Origin: CAZFAP01 sp964516325
Lineage (GTDB): Bacteria > Auribacterota > JABMQX01
DNA: 44,251 nt
Direction: 5' to 3'
NCBI GenBank assembly: GCA_964516325.1
Contig: CAZFAP010000014.1
Location: forward strand, 1-44,251
Within the stretch, counting starts at the first letter, position 1; each line of letters opens with the position of its first letter. Of this stretch, positions 31,119-40,273 are shown piece after piece. The notes below the pieces were generated by a model. The model was given only the letters and a program-made list of their open reading frames with translations, did no database searches and had not been told where the DNA came from. Position numbers and translations under genes: made by a program.

Positions 31119-34100
31119 ATGGGGAAGGTTGGATTGGTAGCAATTCTGCTGTCGCTCTGCGCCCTTCCAGCGGCGCCGGGAACGTGGTACGTGGACGGGT
31201 CCGTCCCCGAATCCGGCGACGGGGCGTCCTGGGAAACCGCTTTCCAGATAATACAGGAGGGGATAGATGCCGCGTGCGAAGGGGACACCGTCATCGTCGC
31301 CCAGGGCACCTACCTCGAGAACATCCAATTCAACGGCAAGAACATTGTTCTGCGCAGCACAGACCCGGGCAGTGCAACGGTAGTGCAAGACACCGTCATT
31401 GACGGCCGCCAAGGGGGCTCGGTTGTCATCTTTGACGGGACCGAAGGTGACGGATGTGCTCTTTCAGGTTTCACGATCCGAAATGGGCAGGCCACTTTCG
31501 GCGGCGGAATCAACGGGGCAGGGTTGGGGGGCACGGGGACACGCGCCGCCATCGAGAACAACATCATTACCTCCAACTTCGCCAGCGGCTCGGGGGGTGG
31601 CGTGTCTTGTTGCAATGGCATCATCCAGAACAACACCATCTCGGAGAACCGTGCGCCGGATTCCGGCGGGCTTGACGCCTGTGACGGCATCATCCAGAAC
31701 AACGTCATTGCCTGTAACTCAGCGCTCGTGGACGGTGGAGGGCTGGGTGCTTGTGGCGGGGTCGTCCGAGACAATACGATCGTTGGCAACTCCTGCGCGC
31801 GCGCCGGGGGTGGGCTGTATCTCTGCAGCGGCATCATCCTCAACTGCATCATCTGGGGAAATACGGCCCCCAGGGGCCCGCAGATCCATCAGTCGAGCGA
31901 GCCGAGTTACTCCTGCGTCGAGGATTGGACTGAAGGGGGTACAGGGAATATCACCGATGACCCGCGTCTCGCGGACCTCGCTGCCGGAGATTATCGCCTC
32001 TCGGCCGAATCCCCCTGTATTGATAAGGGCCTGAACGAGGATTGGATGTGGAACGCGGTTGATGCGGACGGCAATCCGCGAATTTTCCAAGGGAAATCCT
32101 CCATGACAGTTGACATGGGGGCATACGAGTGGATGCCGGAATTGCCCCCCAAGCCAACGTGGTACGTGGATGCCTCCGTTTCCGTACCAGGCGATGGAAC
32201 GTCGTGGGAGACAGCATTCAAAACGATTCAGGAAGGGATTGACGCCGCATCGGATGGCGAAACTGTGACGGTGGCCCTGGGAACCTACCTCGAGAACATC
32301 CAGTTCAAGGGCAAAAACATCGTCCTTCGCAGCACGGACCCTCAGGACCCAGCCGTGGTCGCCGCCACGATCATTGACGGCAATCGGACCGGCTCCGTTG
32401 TGACCTTCGACGGAACAGAAAATGAGACCTGCGTCCTTTCCGGATTCACGATTCGCAATGGCAAGGCGGAGAATGGCGGCGCAATCTACGGCAACGGCAC
32501 ACATGCAACGATTGAGAACAACGTCATTACTGCGAACTCGGCGAGTCACTACGGTGCCGGCCTGCACAAATGCGATGGGACAATCCTGAACAACGTCATC
32601 GCCGGAAACTCCGCGAGTTACGGGTACGGGGGCGGCGGGGGGCTGGCTTACTGCCATGGCGTGATGCGGAACAACATAATCGTCGGAAACTCGGCGTCGT
32701 CGGGCGGCGGACTCGCGTCCTGCGGGGGGACGATCGAGAACAACACGATCGTAAACAATTGGGCCGAATGGAGTGGCGGCGGGCTACGGGGCTGCAGCGG
32801 AACCGTCCGCAACTGCATCATCTGGGGGAACACAGGTGGGCAGCTCGCAGAGTCCAGCGTGCCAACCTATTCCTGCATTGAAGGTTGGACAGGAGGCGGT
32901 GAGGGGAACATCCCCTACTGTCCGCATTTGGCAGACGCTTCGGCGGCCGACTATCATCTCCTCAGTTGGTCTCCGTGCATAGATGCGGGCGATCCCAGCT
33001 CCGATTTCTCGAACGAGCCCCAGCCCAACGGCGGAAGAATCAACATGGGAGCCTACGGGAATACGCCGGAAGCAACCTCGGCTTCCCCTGACAGCGATGG
33101 AGACCTCCTTCCCGATGCCTGGGAGGAAGCCTTCTTGGGCGACCTTGCCCAGGGAGCGGAGGACAACCTTGACGGCGACCCGCTTTCGAACGTCGAGGAA
33201 TACCGTCTCGGGTCGCATCCTAATTTGGTTTCTCGCACGTGCTACGTGGACGGTTCAGTGGCCGTCCCGGGGGATGGGACCTCCTGGGACAAAGCATTCA
33301 AAACGGTTCAGAAAGGCATTGATGCCGCGACACACGGGGATACGGTCATGGTGGCGGAGGGAATCTACCGGGAGAACATTTACCTCCGGGGCAGAAACAT
33401 CGTTCTGCGCAGCACGGACCCTGAAGACCCGGCGGCGGTTACCAATACCGTCATTGAGGGCAATCAGGCCGGCTCCGTCGTGACCTTCGCCGGGACAGAA
33501 GGCGAGAGCTGCATCCTTTCGGGCTTCACGGTCCGCAATGGGAGGGCGTCTGAAGGCGGCGGAATTGACGGTAATGCCACGCATGCAATGATTGAGAACA
33601 ACACCATAACCGAAAACTCCGCTACGGGCGGCGGCGGCGTGTCCGGCTGCGACGGCATTATCCAGAACAACACAATAACCGGAAACTGGGCGTATGCATT
33701 CTATGGCGGAGCTGGAGGCGGGCTGTACGACTGCAACGGCATTATCCAGAACAACACAATAACCGGAAACGCGGTGTATGGAATGTGGGGCGAAGGAGGC
33801 GGGCTGTACCAGTGCGGCGGCATTATCCAGAACAACACGATAACCGGCAACTCGGCGATATACCTTGGCGGCGGGCTGCTCCGGTGCAACGGCACGATCC
33901 AGAACAACCTAATCGTCGCAAACTCGGCTGAGGACGGCGGCGGGCTGTCCGATTGCAGCGGCATTATCCAGAACAACACGATCGTAAACAATTCGGCCAC
34001 CTACAGCGGCGGGGGACTATATTATTGCACCGGAACGATCCTCAACTGCATCATCTGGGGGAATACCGCGCCGGAAGGTCCGCAGGTATATAATTCCCCA

Positions 34101-35483
34101 GGGGACCCTTTGCCCAGCATCACCTATTGTTGCATTGAAGGTTGGACTGGTGGCGGTGTGGGGAACATCTCGCTTGACCCGGATTTCGTAGGCCCGGACC
34201 ATGGCGACTTTCATTTAAAGGCTTTTTCGCCGTGCATAGACGCAGGCGATCCAGCTTCGGATTTCTCAAACGAGCCGGAGCCCAATGGCGGGAGAATCAA
34301 CATGGGCGCTTACGGCAACACCCCGGAAGCGACCTGCTCATTCTCAGACATGGATTCCGATAGGCTTGCTGACGAGTGGGAGATTCGCTGGTTTGGCGAC
34401 CTCCGGTACGACGGCGCGTCCGACCCCGATGGAGACCGCATCATCAATGCCACGGAGTTCCGGTACGGCTGGGATCCCTGTGTCGCGTCGGGGACGGTCG
34501 CCCAGCTCGGGCCAAAGGGGCCGGCGTTCCAGACGATCCAGGCTGCTATCTGGGAAGCCGCTGATCTGGGCGAAATCAGAGTCTATCCCGGCATCTACAG
34601 GGAGAACATCGTCATCGCTGGCAAGAACATTCTCGTGAGGAGCGCGAGGGAGTCGAACGATCCCGTCGCTGTTGAAACAATCATAGAGGGGAGGAGCACC
34701 GCCCCCGTGACAACGTTTTCGGGAACTGAGGACGAGAGGTGCGTTATCACCGGCTTCGTTATCCGCAACGGAAGCGTCGGAATCCTGGGCGGGACAGGCG
34801 ATAGCCCGACCCATGCCACGATCCGAAATAATATCATCGTGGGCAACAAAGCGAGCGGTTTGAGGTTCTGCGGTGGCGCGATTGAGAACAACACGATTGT
34901 TGGTAACGGGTCGGGCGGCATTGGAGCGGGATTGGATAACTGCAACGGCACGATAGTCAACTGCATCATCTGGGGCAATGGAAGCGGAAGCCAACTTCTG
35001 GATTCCAGCGTCCCAGGATATTCCTGCATTGAGGGCTGGTCTGCAGAAGGTGAGGGAAACATCGCCGATGATCCGAGATTTGTGAGTCCGGGCGATGGCA
35101 ATTTCCGGCTCCTGCCATCTTCGCCGTGCATAGACGCGGGCGAGAACCTTCCGTGGTGCTTATTTGGCACAGACCTCGCCGGCAGGCGGAGAACGGTCTA
35201 TGGCGGCAAAGGCTTCTATGTGGATATCGGTGCGTATGAGTATTACATCAACCGTGCGGAGTTCAATCCAGCTTGGGGCGAGACGACCTTGACCTGGAGT
35301 TGCTGGCCCGGCACGACCTACTCCATCTTCTTCTCCAGGGACCTATTTACCTGGCATCTTGCGGACGCACACGTCCCCTCGGCGGGTATCGAAACCACCT
35401 CCTGGATAGACGACGGCACGAGGACAGGGATTCCGCCCTCCCTCGTCCGTATCCGCTTCTACCGCATCCTGGAGAACCCATAG
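31119..35483 (+). CDS. Giant exported right-handed parallel beta-helix protein with four modules
   Basis: The protein has 1454 residues; the start at 31119 follows GTAGGAGGATC. After a signal peptide (about 1-23) come four modules. Modules 1-3 open with TWYVDGSV...DGxSWETAFxTIQEGIDAA and a DUF1565-like block; the fourth has only the AFQTIQAAI part (near 34520). Each continues as a beta-helix of 23-28 residue coils (GGIIQNNTITGNSA type) and ends in a SPCIDAG block. Modules 2 and 3 close with GGRINMGAYGNTPEAT and a DxDxDxxxDxWE calcium-loop segment. The last 80 residues (TLTWSCWPGTTYSIFFSRDL) are a module shared with the gene at 35563. Beta-helix proteins bind or cleave polysaccharides or act as surface adhesins; no catalytic site is certain. 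Confidence 0.88.
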   Translation: MGKVGLVAILLSLCALPAAPGTWYVDGSVPESGDGASWETAFQIIQEGIDAACEGDTVIVAQGTYLENIQFNGKNIVLRSTDPGSATVVQDTVIDGRQGGSVVIFDGTEGDGCALSGFTIRNGQATFGGGINGAGLGGTGTRAAIENNIITSNFASGSGGGVSCCNGIIQNNTISENRAPDSGGLDACDGIIQNNVIACNSALVDGGGLGACGGVVRDNTIVGNSCARAGGGLYLCSGIILNCIIWGNTAPRGPQIHQSSEPSYSCVEDWTEGGTGNITDDPRLADLAAGDYRLSAESPCIDKGLNEDWMWNAVDADGNPRIFQGKSSMTVDMGAYEWMPELPPKPTWYVDASVSVPGDGTSWETAFKTIQEGIDAASDGETVTVALGTYLENIQFKGKNIVLRSTDPQDPAVVAATIIDGNRTGSVVTFDGTENETCVLSGFTIRNGKAENGGAIYGNGTHATIENNVITANSASHYGAGLHKCDGTILNNVIAGNSASYGYGGGGGLAYCHGVMRNNIIVGNSASSGGGLASCGGTIENNTIVNNWAEWSGGGLRGCSGTVRNCIIWGNTGGQLAESSVPTYSCIEGWTGGGEGNIPYCPHLADASAADYHLLSWSPCIDAGDPSSDFSNEPQPNGGRINMGAYGNTPEATSASPDSDGDLLPDAWEEAFLGDLAQGAEDNLDGDPLSNVEEYRLGSHPNLVSRTCYVDGSVAVPGDGTSWDKAFKTVQKGIDAATHGDTVMVAEGIYRENIYLRGRNIVLRSTDPEDPAAVTNTVIEGNQAGSVVTFAGTEGESCILSGFTVRNGRASEGGGIDGNATHAMIENNTITENSATGGGGVSGCDGIIQNNTITGNWAYAFYGGAGGGLYDCNGIIQNNTITGNAVYGMWGEGGGLYQCGGIIQNNTITGNSAIYLGGGLLRCNGTIQNNLIVANSAEDGGGLSDCSGIIQNNTIVNNSATYSGGGLYYCTGTILNCIIWGNTAPEGPQVYNSPGDPLPSITYCCIEGWTGGGVGNISLDPDFVGPDHGDFHLKAFSPCIDAGDPASDFSNEPEPNGGRINMGAYGNTPEATCSFSDMDSDRLADEWEIRWFGDLRYDGASDPDGDRIINATEFRYGWDPCVASGTVAQLGPKGPAFQTIQAAIWEAADLGEIRVYPGIYRENIVIAGKNILVRSARESNDPVAVETIIEGRSTAPVTTFSGTEDERCVITGFVIRNGSVGILGGTGDSPTHATIRNNIIVGNKASGLRFCGGAIENNTIVGNGSGGIGAGLDNCNGTIVNCIIWGNGSGSQLLDSSVPGYSCIEGWSAEGEGNIADDPRFVSPGDGNFRLLPSSPCIDAGENLPWCLFGTDLAGRRRTVYGGKGFYVDIGAYEYYINRAEFNPAWGETTLTWSCWPGTTYSIFFSRDLFTWHLADAHVPSAGIETTSWIDDGTRTGIPPSLVRIRFYRILENP

Positions 35484-35562
35484 ATGTCCAGGGGGAGATG
35501 TTATCATGGGGGTACCACAGTTCACGGTAACACCAACTAACCAAAACTAAGGGGGAACTAAA

Positions 35563-38523
35563 ATGAAGACTTACAGAAGGAGACTGCTGGCAGCCTGGAC
35601 TTGTCTGTCATTGTTTGCCTCACTTTTCCTGCGACTCGGCTTCGCGACAAAGTCAATGGAGTATTACACCTCGGAGGTTGACGGGTCGAGGCAACCGTAC
35701 GGGCTTTACCTCCCTGAGCCGTTCGATCCCGATGTGGCGCATCCGCTTGTCATTTTTCTGCATGGATGGGACGGCATCGCGAGCGCGAATTTCTTACCGC
35801 CTGAGCACCGCACGGACCTGGCGAACGCGCGGGGGTGGATTCTCGTTGACCTCGACGGGCGAATCAACACTTTGTACAACGGCGTCGGGGAGAAGCATGT
35901 CTTCGACGTCCTGGACGAGCTGCGCGCCAAACACAAGATAGATGAAAGGAGGATTTATCTTCACGGCTGCTCCATGGGCGGGATAGGGAGTTTACTTCTT
36001 GGGTTCAGGCATCCGGACATTTTTGCGGCTGTGGCTGCGGGAGATGGCGAGTCGGACTATCGCCTGCTCACTTTCGACTCGCGCCTCCAACCCCTTGTGC
36101 AGAGCCAGCTTCCAATTGATTTCGCGGAGAACGGCAGGCACCTCGCGCTTTACATCCTCGTGGACACACGCGATACGGTCATTAACCCGGAACACAGCTA
36201 CAGGCTACACGCGCGACTCAACGAGCTGGGCTATCCCCATGAGTACCATGAGAACGACGGCGCCCACTGCGAGGGCTACGACGCCGCACCCATTTACGAG
36301 TTCTTCTCCCAGCATGTGAACGATCCTAACCCCAAAGATGTTCTGCTGAAAGCCAAACAGCTCCAGCATGCCTCGGCCTATTGGGTGCGGATAGACCGGT
36401 TGAAGGAAGCGCTGGAGTTTGCGACCGTTGAGGCAAAGATCGGAGACAGGAGGGTGGACGTGACGGCCAGCGGTCTGCTTCAGTACACCTTATTTCTGAC
36501 GCCGGAGCTGGTTGGAAGTGACGATGTGAGCATATACACGAACGGCGGGCTGAGTTACGCGGGACCGGCCACGGAGGTGGCGCTGTTTGCTTCCCTGGAT
36601 GAATCGGGGAATATCGTTGGTTGGTCCACAACGGACACACTCCCCCGGGGTCTGAGCAAAACGGCTCAGATTGAGGGTGCCTACGGACACGCTTACACCT
36701 CGAAGTTTCTCCTCGTCACTGGCACCATCGGGATACAAGCCGAGAGAACCCGGAACACTGAGGAAGCCCAGAAGCTCGCCTCGACGTGGAACACCGTCAT
36801 GAGGGCGAATATCTCGCCGGTGATGGACAGGTCGGTCACCGAGGAGGACATCGCGTCCTACAACCTGATCCTCGTGGGGACGGCTGACTCTAATTCGGTG
36901 ATCAAAGCCATCAACGATTTCCTCCCGATTCGCATCTGGCAGAATCGCATTGTTGCCGGGGCGACCGTCTATGATGGGAAAAAGTATGGCCTTTCCATGG
37001 TCTTCCCCAATCCTTTGAATCCGCAGCGATACGTGGTGATCAGGCACGGAGGAGGCGCCGCCGATTTCCCCGAGTACATGGAGTACCTTCCCTGGTTGCC
37101 GGACTATCTCATCTTCGACAGAAGCGTTGCTTCTTATTACTGGGTGGACGTAGGGTTTTTCGATGCGTACTGGCGTCTGGACAAAGACAGGGATGGCCTC
37201 GACGACGTCTGGGAGAAGGATATCATTGACGCCGACCCAGCGGACGAGATCACGGGCCTCTCGGATGTAACTCCCGAGGGCGACCTCGATGGAGATGGGT
37301 TGACGAACCGTCAGGAGCGTGATCTCGGAACACACGTCTGGAACCTGGACTCGGACGGCGACAAAATAGGTGACCCTATCGAGGTGGGCGGCGATCCCGC
37401 GAACCCTCTCGATACGGATGGCGATGGCACTATAGATGCCCTGGACACAGACAGCGACAACGACGGTGTTGCCGATGATGACGAAGATCCCAATGACAAT
37501 GGCCAATGGGACCAAGGCGCCGAGACGGACTGGCGAAACCCGGACAGCGATGGGGACGGTTATTCTGATGGCGATGAACTGACCGATCACCAGAGCGATC
37601 CACTGCAAGCGACGTCCCTTCCGCCAGACAACGACCAGGACAAAGTGTCGGACATCAACGATGCGGATGACGACAACGATGGGTTCACCGACGCGGACGA
37701 GCTGACGGACAACCAGAGCGACCCGCTGGACCCCAACTCTGTCCCGGCAAACGATAACGACCAAGACAAAATTTCGGATGTCAACGACCCTGACGACGAC
37801 AACGACGGGTACAGTGATGCGGACGAGCTGACGGACAACCAGAGCGACCCGGTGGATCCCAACTCCGTGCCGACAAACGACCGCGACCAGGACAGGATTT
37901 CGGATGTCAACGACCCAGACAACGACAACGACGGGTACACCGATGCGGACGAGCTGACAGACGACCAGAGCGACCCGTTGGACCCCAGGTCTATCCCGGC
38001 AAATGACAACGAGGGCGACAAAATTTCGGATGTCAACGACCCCGACGATGACAACGATGGTGTTACGGATGTGGACGACCCGTTCCCCCTCGACGCGTCG
38101 GAGTGGTTGGACACAGACAAAGATGGCGTTGGCAATAACGCCGACCCTGACGATGACAGGGACTATATGCCCGACGTCTGGGAGAGCCAGTACGAAGGTC
38201 TGAATCCCCTCATTAACGATGCGGAGGAGGACAACGACGCCGACGGACAGACGAACATCGCAGAATACATCGCCCGGACAAACCCTTGCGACCCCTCGTC
38301 GGTCTTTTCTTCAAAGGAAATCGCTATCGAAGATGGTCAGGTCACTTTGAAGTGGAGTTCCGTGCCCGGCAGGGTTTATCGCGTATGGTTCGCCCTTGAC
38401 CTCGTTACCTGGTTCCCGCTGTCCGGGCAGATAGCCGCGCAGGACCAGGGCAACGTTACGGAATGGACGGCTGCGATCCCGGAGGTGCGGCAAGGCTATT
38501 TTAATGTGGAGGTGTTCCCTTAA
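35563..38523 (+). CDS. Exported alpha/beta hydrolase (esterase/PHB-depolymerase-like) with thrombospondin type 3 repeat tail
   Basis: This 986-residue protein starts after AAGGGGGAAC. A signal peptide (1 to about 29) precedes an esterase domain: FLHGWDG, then GCSMGG (Ser137), LVDTRD (Asp204) and NDGAHC (His235), a full catalytic triad. Feruloyl esterases and polyester depolymerases have this layout. A middle region (about 265-520) is unassigned. From about residue 540 to 890 there are many DxDxDG calcium-type loops, including four 41-42-residue units (DELTDNQSDPLDPNSVP). The last 70 residues (VTLKWSSVPGRVYRVWFALDLVTWF) match the C-terminal module of the beta-helix protein upstream. A surface-bound or secreted polymer-degrading role is inferred. 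Confidence 0.87.
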   Translation: MKTYRRRLLAAWTCLSLFASLFLRLGFATKSMEYYTSEVDGSRQPYGLYLPEPFDPDVAHPLVIFLHGWDGIASANFLPPEHRTDLANARGWILVDLDGRINTLYNGVGEKHVFDVLDELRAKHKIDERRIYLHGCSMGGIGSLLLGFRHPDIFAAVAAGDGESDYRLLTFDSRLQPLVQSQLPIDFAENGRHLALYILVDTRDTVINPEHSYRLHARLNELGYPHEYHENDGAHCEGYDAAPIYEFFSQHVNDPNPKDVLLKAKQLQHASAYWVRIDRLKEALEFATVEAKIGDRRVDVTASGLLQYTLFLTPELVGSDDVSIYTNGGLSYAGPATEVALFASLDESGNIVGWSTTDTLPRGLSKTAQIEGAYGHAYTSKFLLVTGTIGIQAERTRNTEEAQKLASTWNTVMRANISPVMDRSVTEEDIASYNLILVGTADSNSVIKAINDFLPIRIWQNRIVAGATVYDGKKYGLSMVFPNPLNPQRYVVIRHGGGAADFPEYMEYLPWLPDYLIFDRSVASYYWVDVGFFDAYWRLDKDRDGLDDVWEKDIIDADPADEITGLSDVTPEGDLDGDGLTNRQERDLGTHVWNLDSDGDKIGDPIEVGGDPANPLDTDGDGTIDALDTDSDNDGVADDDEDPNDNGQWDQGAETDWRNPDSDGDGYSDGDELTDHQSDPLQATSLPPDNDQDKVSDINDADDDNDGFTDADELTDNQSDPLDPNSVPANDNDQDKISDVNDPDDDNDGYSDADELTDNQSDPVDPNSVPTNDRDQDRISDVNDPDNDNDGYTDADELTDDQSDPLDPRSIPANDNEGDKISDVNDPDDDNDGVTDVDDPFPLDASEWLDTDKDGVGNNADPDDDRDYMPDVWESQYEGLNPLINDAEEDNDADGQTNIAEYIARTNPCDPSSVFSSKEIAIEDGQVTLKWSSVPGRVYRVWFALDLVTWFPLSGQIAAQDQGNVTEWTAAIPEVRQGYFNVEVFP
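37570..38070. repeat. Tandem repeat, four units of 123-126 bp in the hydrolase tail
   Basis: Units begin at about 37570, 37693, 37819 and 37945 with the DELTD codons; the last three are 126 bp apart and highly similar. They encode the thrombospondin type 3-like calcium loops. Confidence 0.85.
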
Positions 38524-39006
38524 GGCTGAGGTCGCACGGATTGCCCGAAGCGCGGAAGGCAGCTCCCGCCGGTCACGACACCAGAGAAAAGTGGCAGGAA
38601 GGAGGAAGAGGGGAAGTGGTTAAGACTCCTAAGCGAATGGGGTTTCCCTGGCCGTCTGCATGTGCAAGGGGGCTCGGGGGGCGAGGTGGTATCTTGATCA
38701 TGCGGCAAGGGGGATCCCGGGAGGACAATGCCCGGAAAGGGGCTTTCATAATTTTCATGGTCTCCGGGTGGACGAAGTTCATGAAGGACTGCGGTCGCGT
38801 CTCTCATCGGGGCCGTCTCGCAGTTGCCGGGGCTCCGCCGCCTCCATCGCCGACGGATTACATTTTCGCCGCATTTTCTCGCTGACGGGGTTCACGCAAT
38901 CGGATAGAATCTGGACACGAAGCAAAGGCGCCTTGAGGGCTTCAGCATTTCCGCGTGGAACCTCTTCGCGCAAGTTTCGTTATAAATAGCTGAGGGGAAG
39001 CCCCGG
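38524..39006. other. Intergenic region with one dispersed-repeat copy
   Basis: Between the hydrolase and the ECF sigma gene. It holds the second copy of the 45-base repeat (38751-38795). A plus-strand ORF of 114 codons spans much of it, but its translation shows no family and includes the repeat, so it is not called. Nothing else is identified. Confidence 0.5.
38751..38795. repeat. Dispersed repeat, copy B
   Basis: ATTTTCATGGTCTCCGGGTG... to ACTGCGGT, about 39 of 45 bases identical to 25696-25740, in the same orientation. Confidence 0.65.
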
Positions 39007-39660
39007 ATGAAGAGGCTCTTCGATGACCTTTCAGACGAAGCCGCCATGTCCCTGGTTCAGAAGGGGGATGTGGAGGCGTTCGCAGAACTGGCGCGTCGTT
39101 ACGAAAAACGCCTGCTCAATTTTGTCCACAGATTCGTGGGAAACATCGCCCAGGCGGAAGACCTCGTCCAGGCTACGTTTCTGAAGGTCTATCGTTCCCG
39201 GGGCAGGTTCAAAGGGAGCGGAAAGTTCTCGACGTGGCTCTACACAATCGCGGCGAACCTGGCGAGGGATTACCTTCGCAAGACGAGGAAATACAGGTTC
39301 GTTTCCCTTGAGGCGCCGGTCGGCGAGAATTCGAACGTCATAGATTTCTTTGAGGCGGGAGGGGATTCCGCTGCGGATGTGGTTCAGAAGAAGGAAATCG
39401 CTCGGATGGTGCGGCTGGCGGTGGCGAGGCTGCCCCGGAATCAACGAATGGCCGTTCTTCTGAGCCATTACGACAACATGAGTTATGAGGAGATAGCGAG
39501 GATTCTCCGCTGCTCGAAAGGGACGGTGAAATCCCGCATCTTTCGGGCGAAAATGCGATTGAAGGAGTTTTTGGCGGATTACCTGGCGGGGAAGGAGATT
39601 GCCGGGAAAGATGAAGTGCAGGAAAGCGATCAGACAACTTCCAGCCTATTTGGACCGTGA
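39007..39660 (+). CDS. ECF-type RNA polymerase sigma factor
   Basis: The protein has 217 residues. Sigma region 2 spans about residues 20-95 (DVEAFAELARRYEKRLLNFVHRF, QAEDLVQATFLKVYRSRGRFKG, FSTWLYTIAANLARDYLR). Region 4 spans about 130-190 (LPRNQRMAVLLSHYDNMSYEEIA, GTVKSRIFRAKMRLKE). It resembles SigE/RpoE-type ECF factors. GAGGGGAAG precedes the ATG. The anti-sigma gene overlaps its last 50 bp in another frame, which indicates coupled expression. It is a different gene from the sigma factor at 14687, with only family-level similarity by eye. Confidence 0.93.
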   Translation: MKRLFDDLSDEAAMSLVQKGDVEAFAELARRYEKRLLNFVHRFVGNIAQAEDLVQATFLKVYRSRGRFKGSGKFSTWLYTIAANLARDYLRKTRKYRFVSLEAPVGENSNVIDFFEAGGDSAADVVQKKEIARMVRLAVARLPRNQRMAVLLSHYDNMSYEEIARILRCSKGTVKSRIFRAKMRLKEFLADYLAGKEIAGKDEVQESDQTTSSLFGP

Positions 39661-40267
39661 GCTGACGGTCGCCGAAGCCGAGGACCTGGAGAGGCACCTG
39701 GCGGCCTGCGTCTTCTGCTCGACGGAGCTTGCGTCCCTTCTCGCGACCTCCTCGATGCTCGACCAATGGGCGGACGTGTCGCCCCGCCGACCCTGCGCGG
39801 ACGCGGTGATACGCATCGTGAGGGCGGAGGAAGCCGGCGCCCTGGAGAGCGCGTCAGCGGGAGCGAGCTTGTTGAGAAGCCGTTGGTTCTCCGGTGCGAT
39901 TCGCGCCGCGGCTGCAATCCTTTTCGTCGCTGGAGCTATCGCTTTCTCAGGCTATCTCCCCGTCGAGAAAGAGGACGAGAAAGTCGCTGCCGATTTGGCT
40001 GAGCGTGTTCCTCTCGCGGAAGAAAAACTGATTCCGCTCAACGAGGACGTCATGCGATCATACATTAGGCCGAGCGAATACTGGCTCGCGCGACGAGGCA
40101 TCGAAAACCGACGCCCTGTTATCGCAACTTCTTCAGGGATGCCCATCCGGCGCCCGGTAGGCGCGCGCGAGTTGTCAGTCAGTCCCGGCGTTCCGGTGGT
40201 TGACCATATCTACTTTCCCGACGAGGGAATGCCGGTGGAGTCTGTCATTCCTGTCAGTTCGCGGTAG
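39611..40267 (+). CDS. Membrane-anchored zinc-finger anti-sigma factor
   Basis: This 218-residue protein begins with a zf-HC2 domain: Cys3, His29, Cys33 and Cys36 (HLAACVFC), at exactly the same positions as in the anti-sigma factor at 13953. A transmembrane helix lies at about 94-115. The C-terminal part, outside the cytoplasm, is Pro- and Glu-rich without a known fold. The ATG at 39611 follows GGGAAAG; the TTG at 39599 is a weaker alternative. It overlaps the sigma gene by 50 bp. Confidence 0.85.
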   Translation: MKCRKAIRQLPAYLDRELTVAEAEDLERHLAACVFCSTELASLLATSSMLDQWADVSPRRPCADAVIRIVRAEEAGALESASAGASLLRSRWFSGAIRAAAAILFVAGAIAFSGYLPVEKEDEKVAADLAERVPLAEEKLIPLNEDVMRSYIRPSEYWLARRGIENRRPVIATSSGMPIRRPVGARELSVSPGVPVVDHIYFPDEGMPVESVIPVSSR

Positions 40268-40273
40268 GTGGCA

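Noticed and set aside
36490..37764. A 424-codon minus-strand frame
   Set aside because: Antisense to the hydrolase tail; the low-complexity repeat composition keeps the frame open.
37570..38070. Regular repeats that could suggest a CRISPR array
   Set aside because: The units are contiguous, in frame and encode calcium-loop peptides; there are no unique spacers. The same holds for 19700-20986. No CRISPR array is seen in the window.
38541..38885. A 114-codon plus-strand frame in the gap before the sigma gene
   Set aside because: No recognisable domain, and it contains the dispersed 45-base repeat, so it is probably non-coding.
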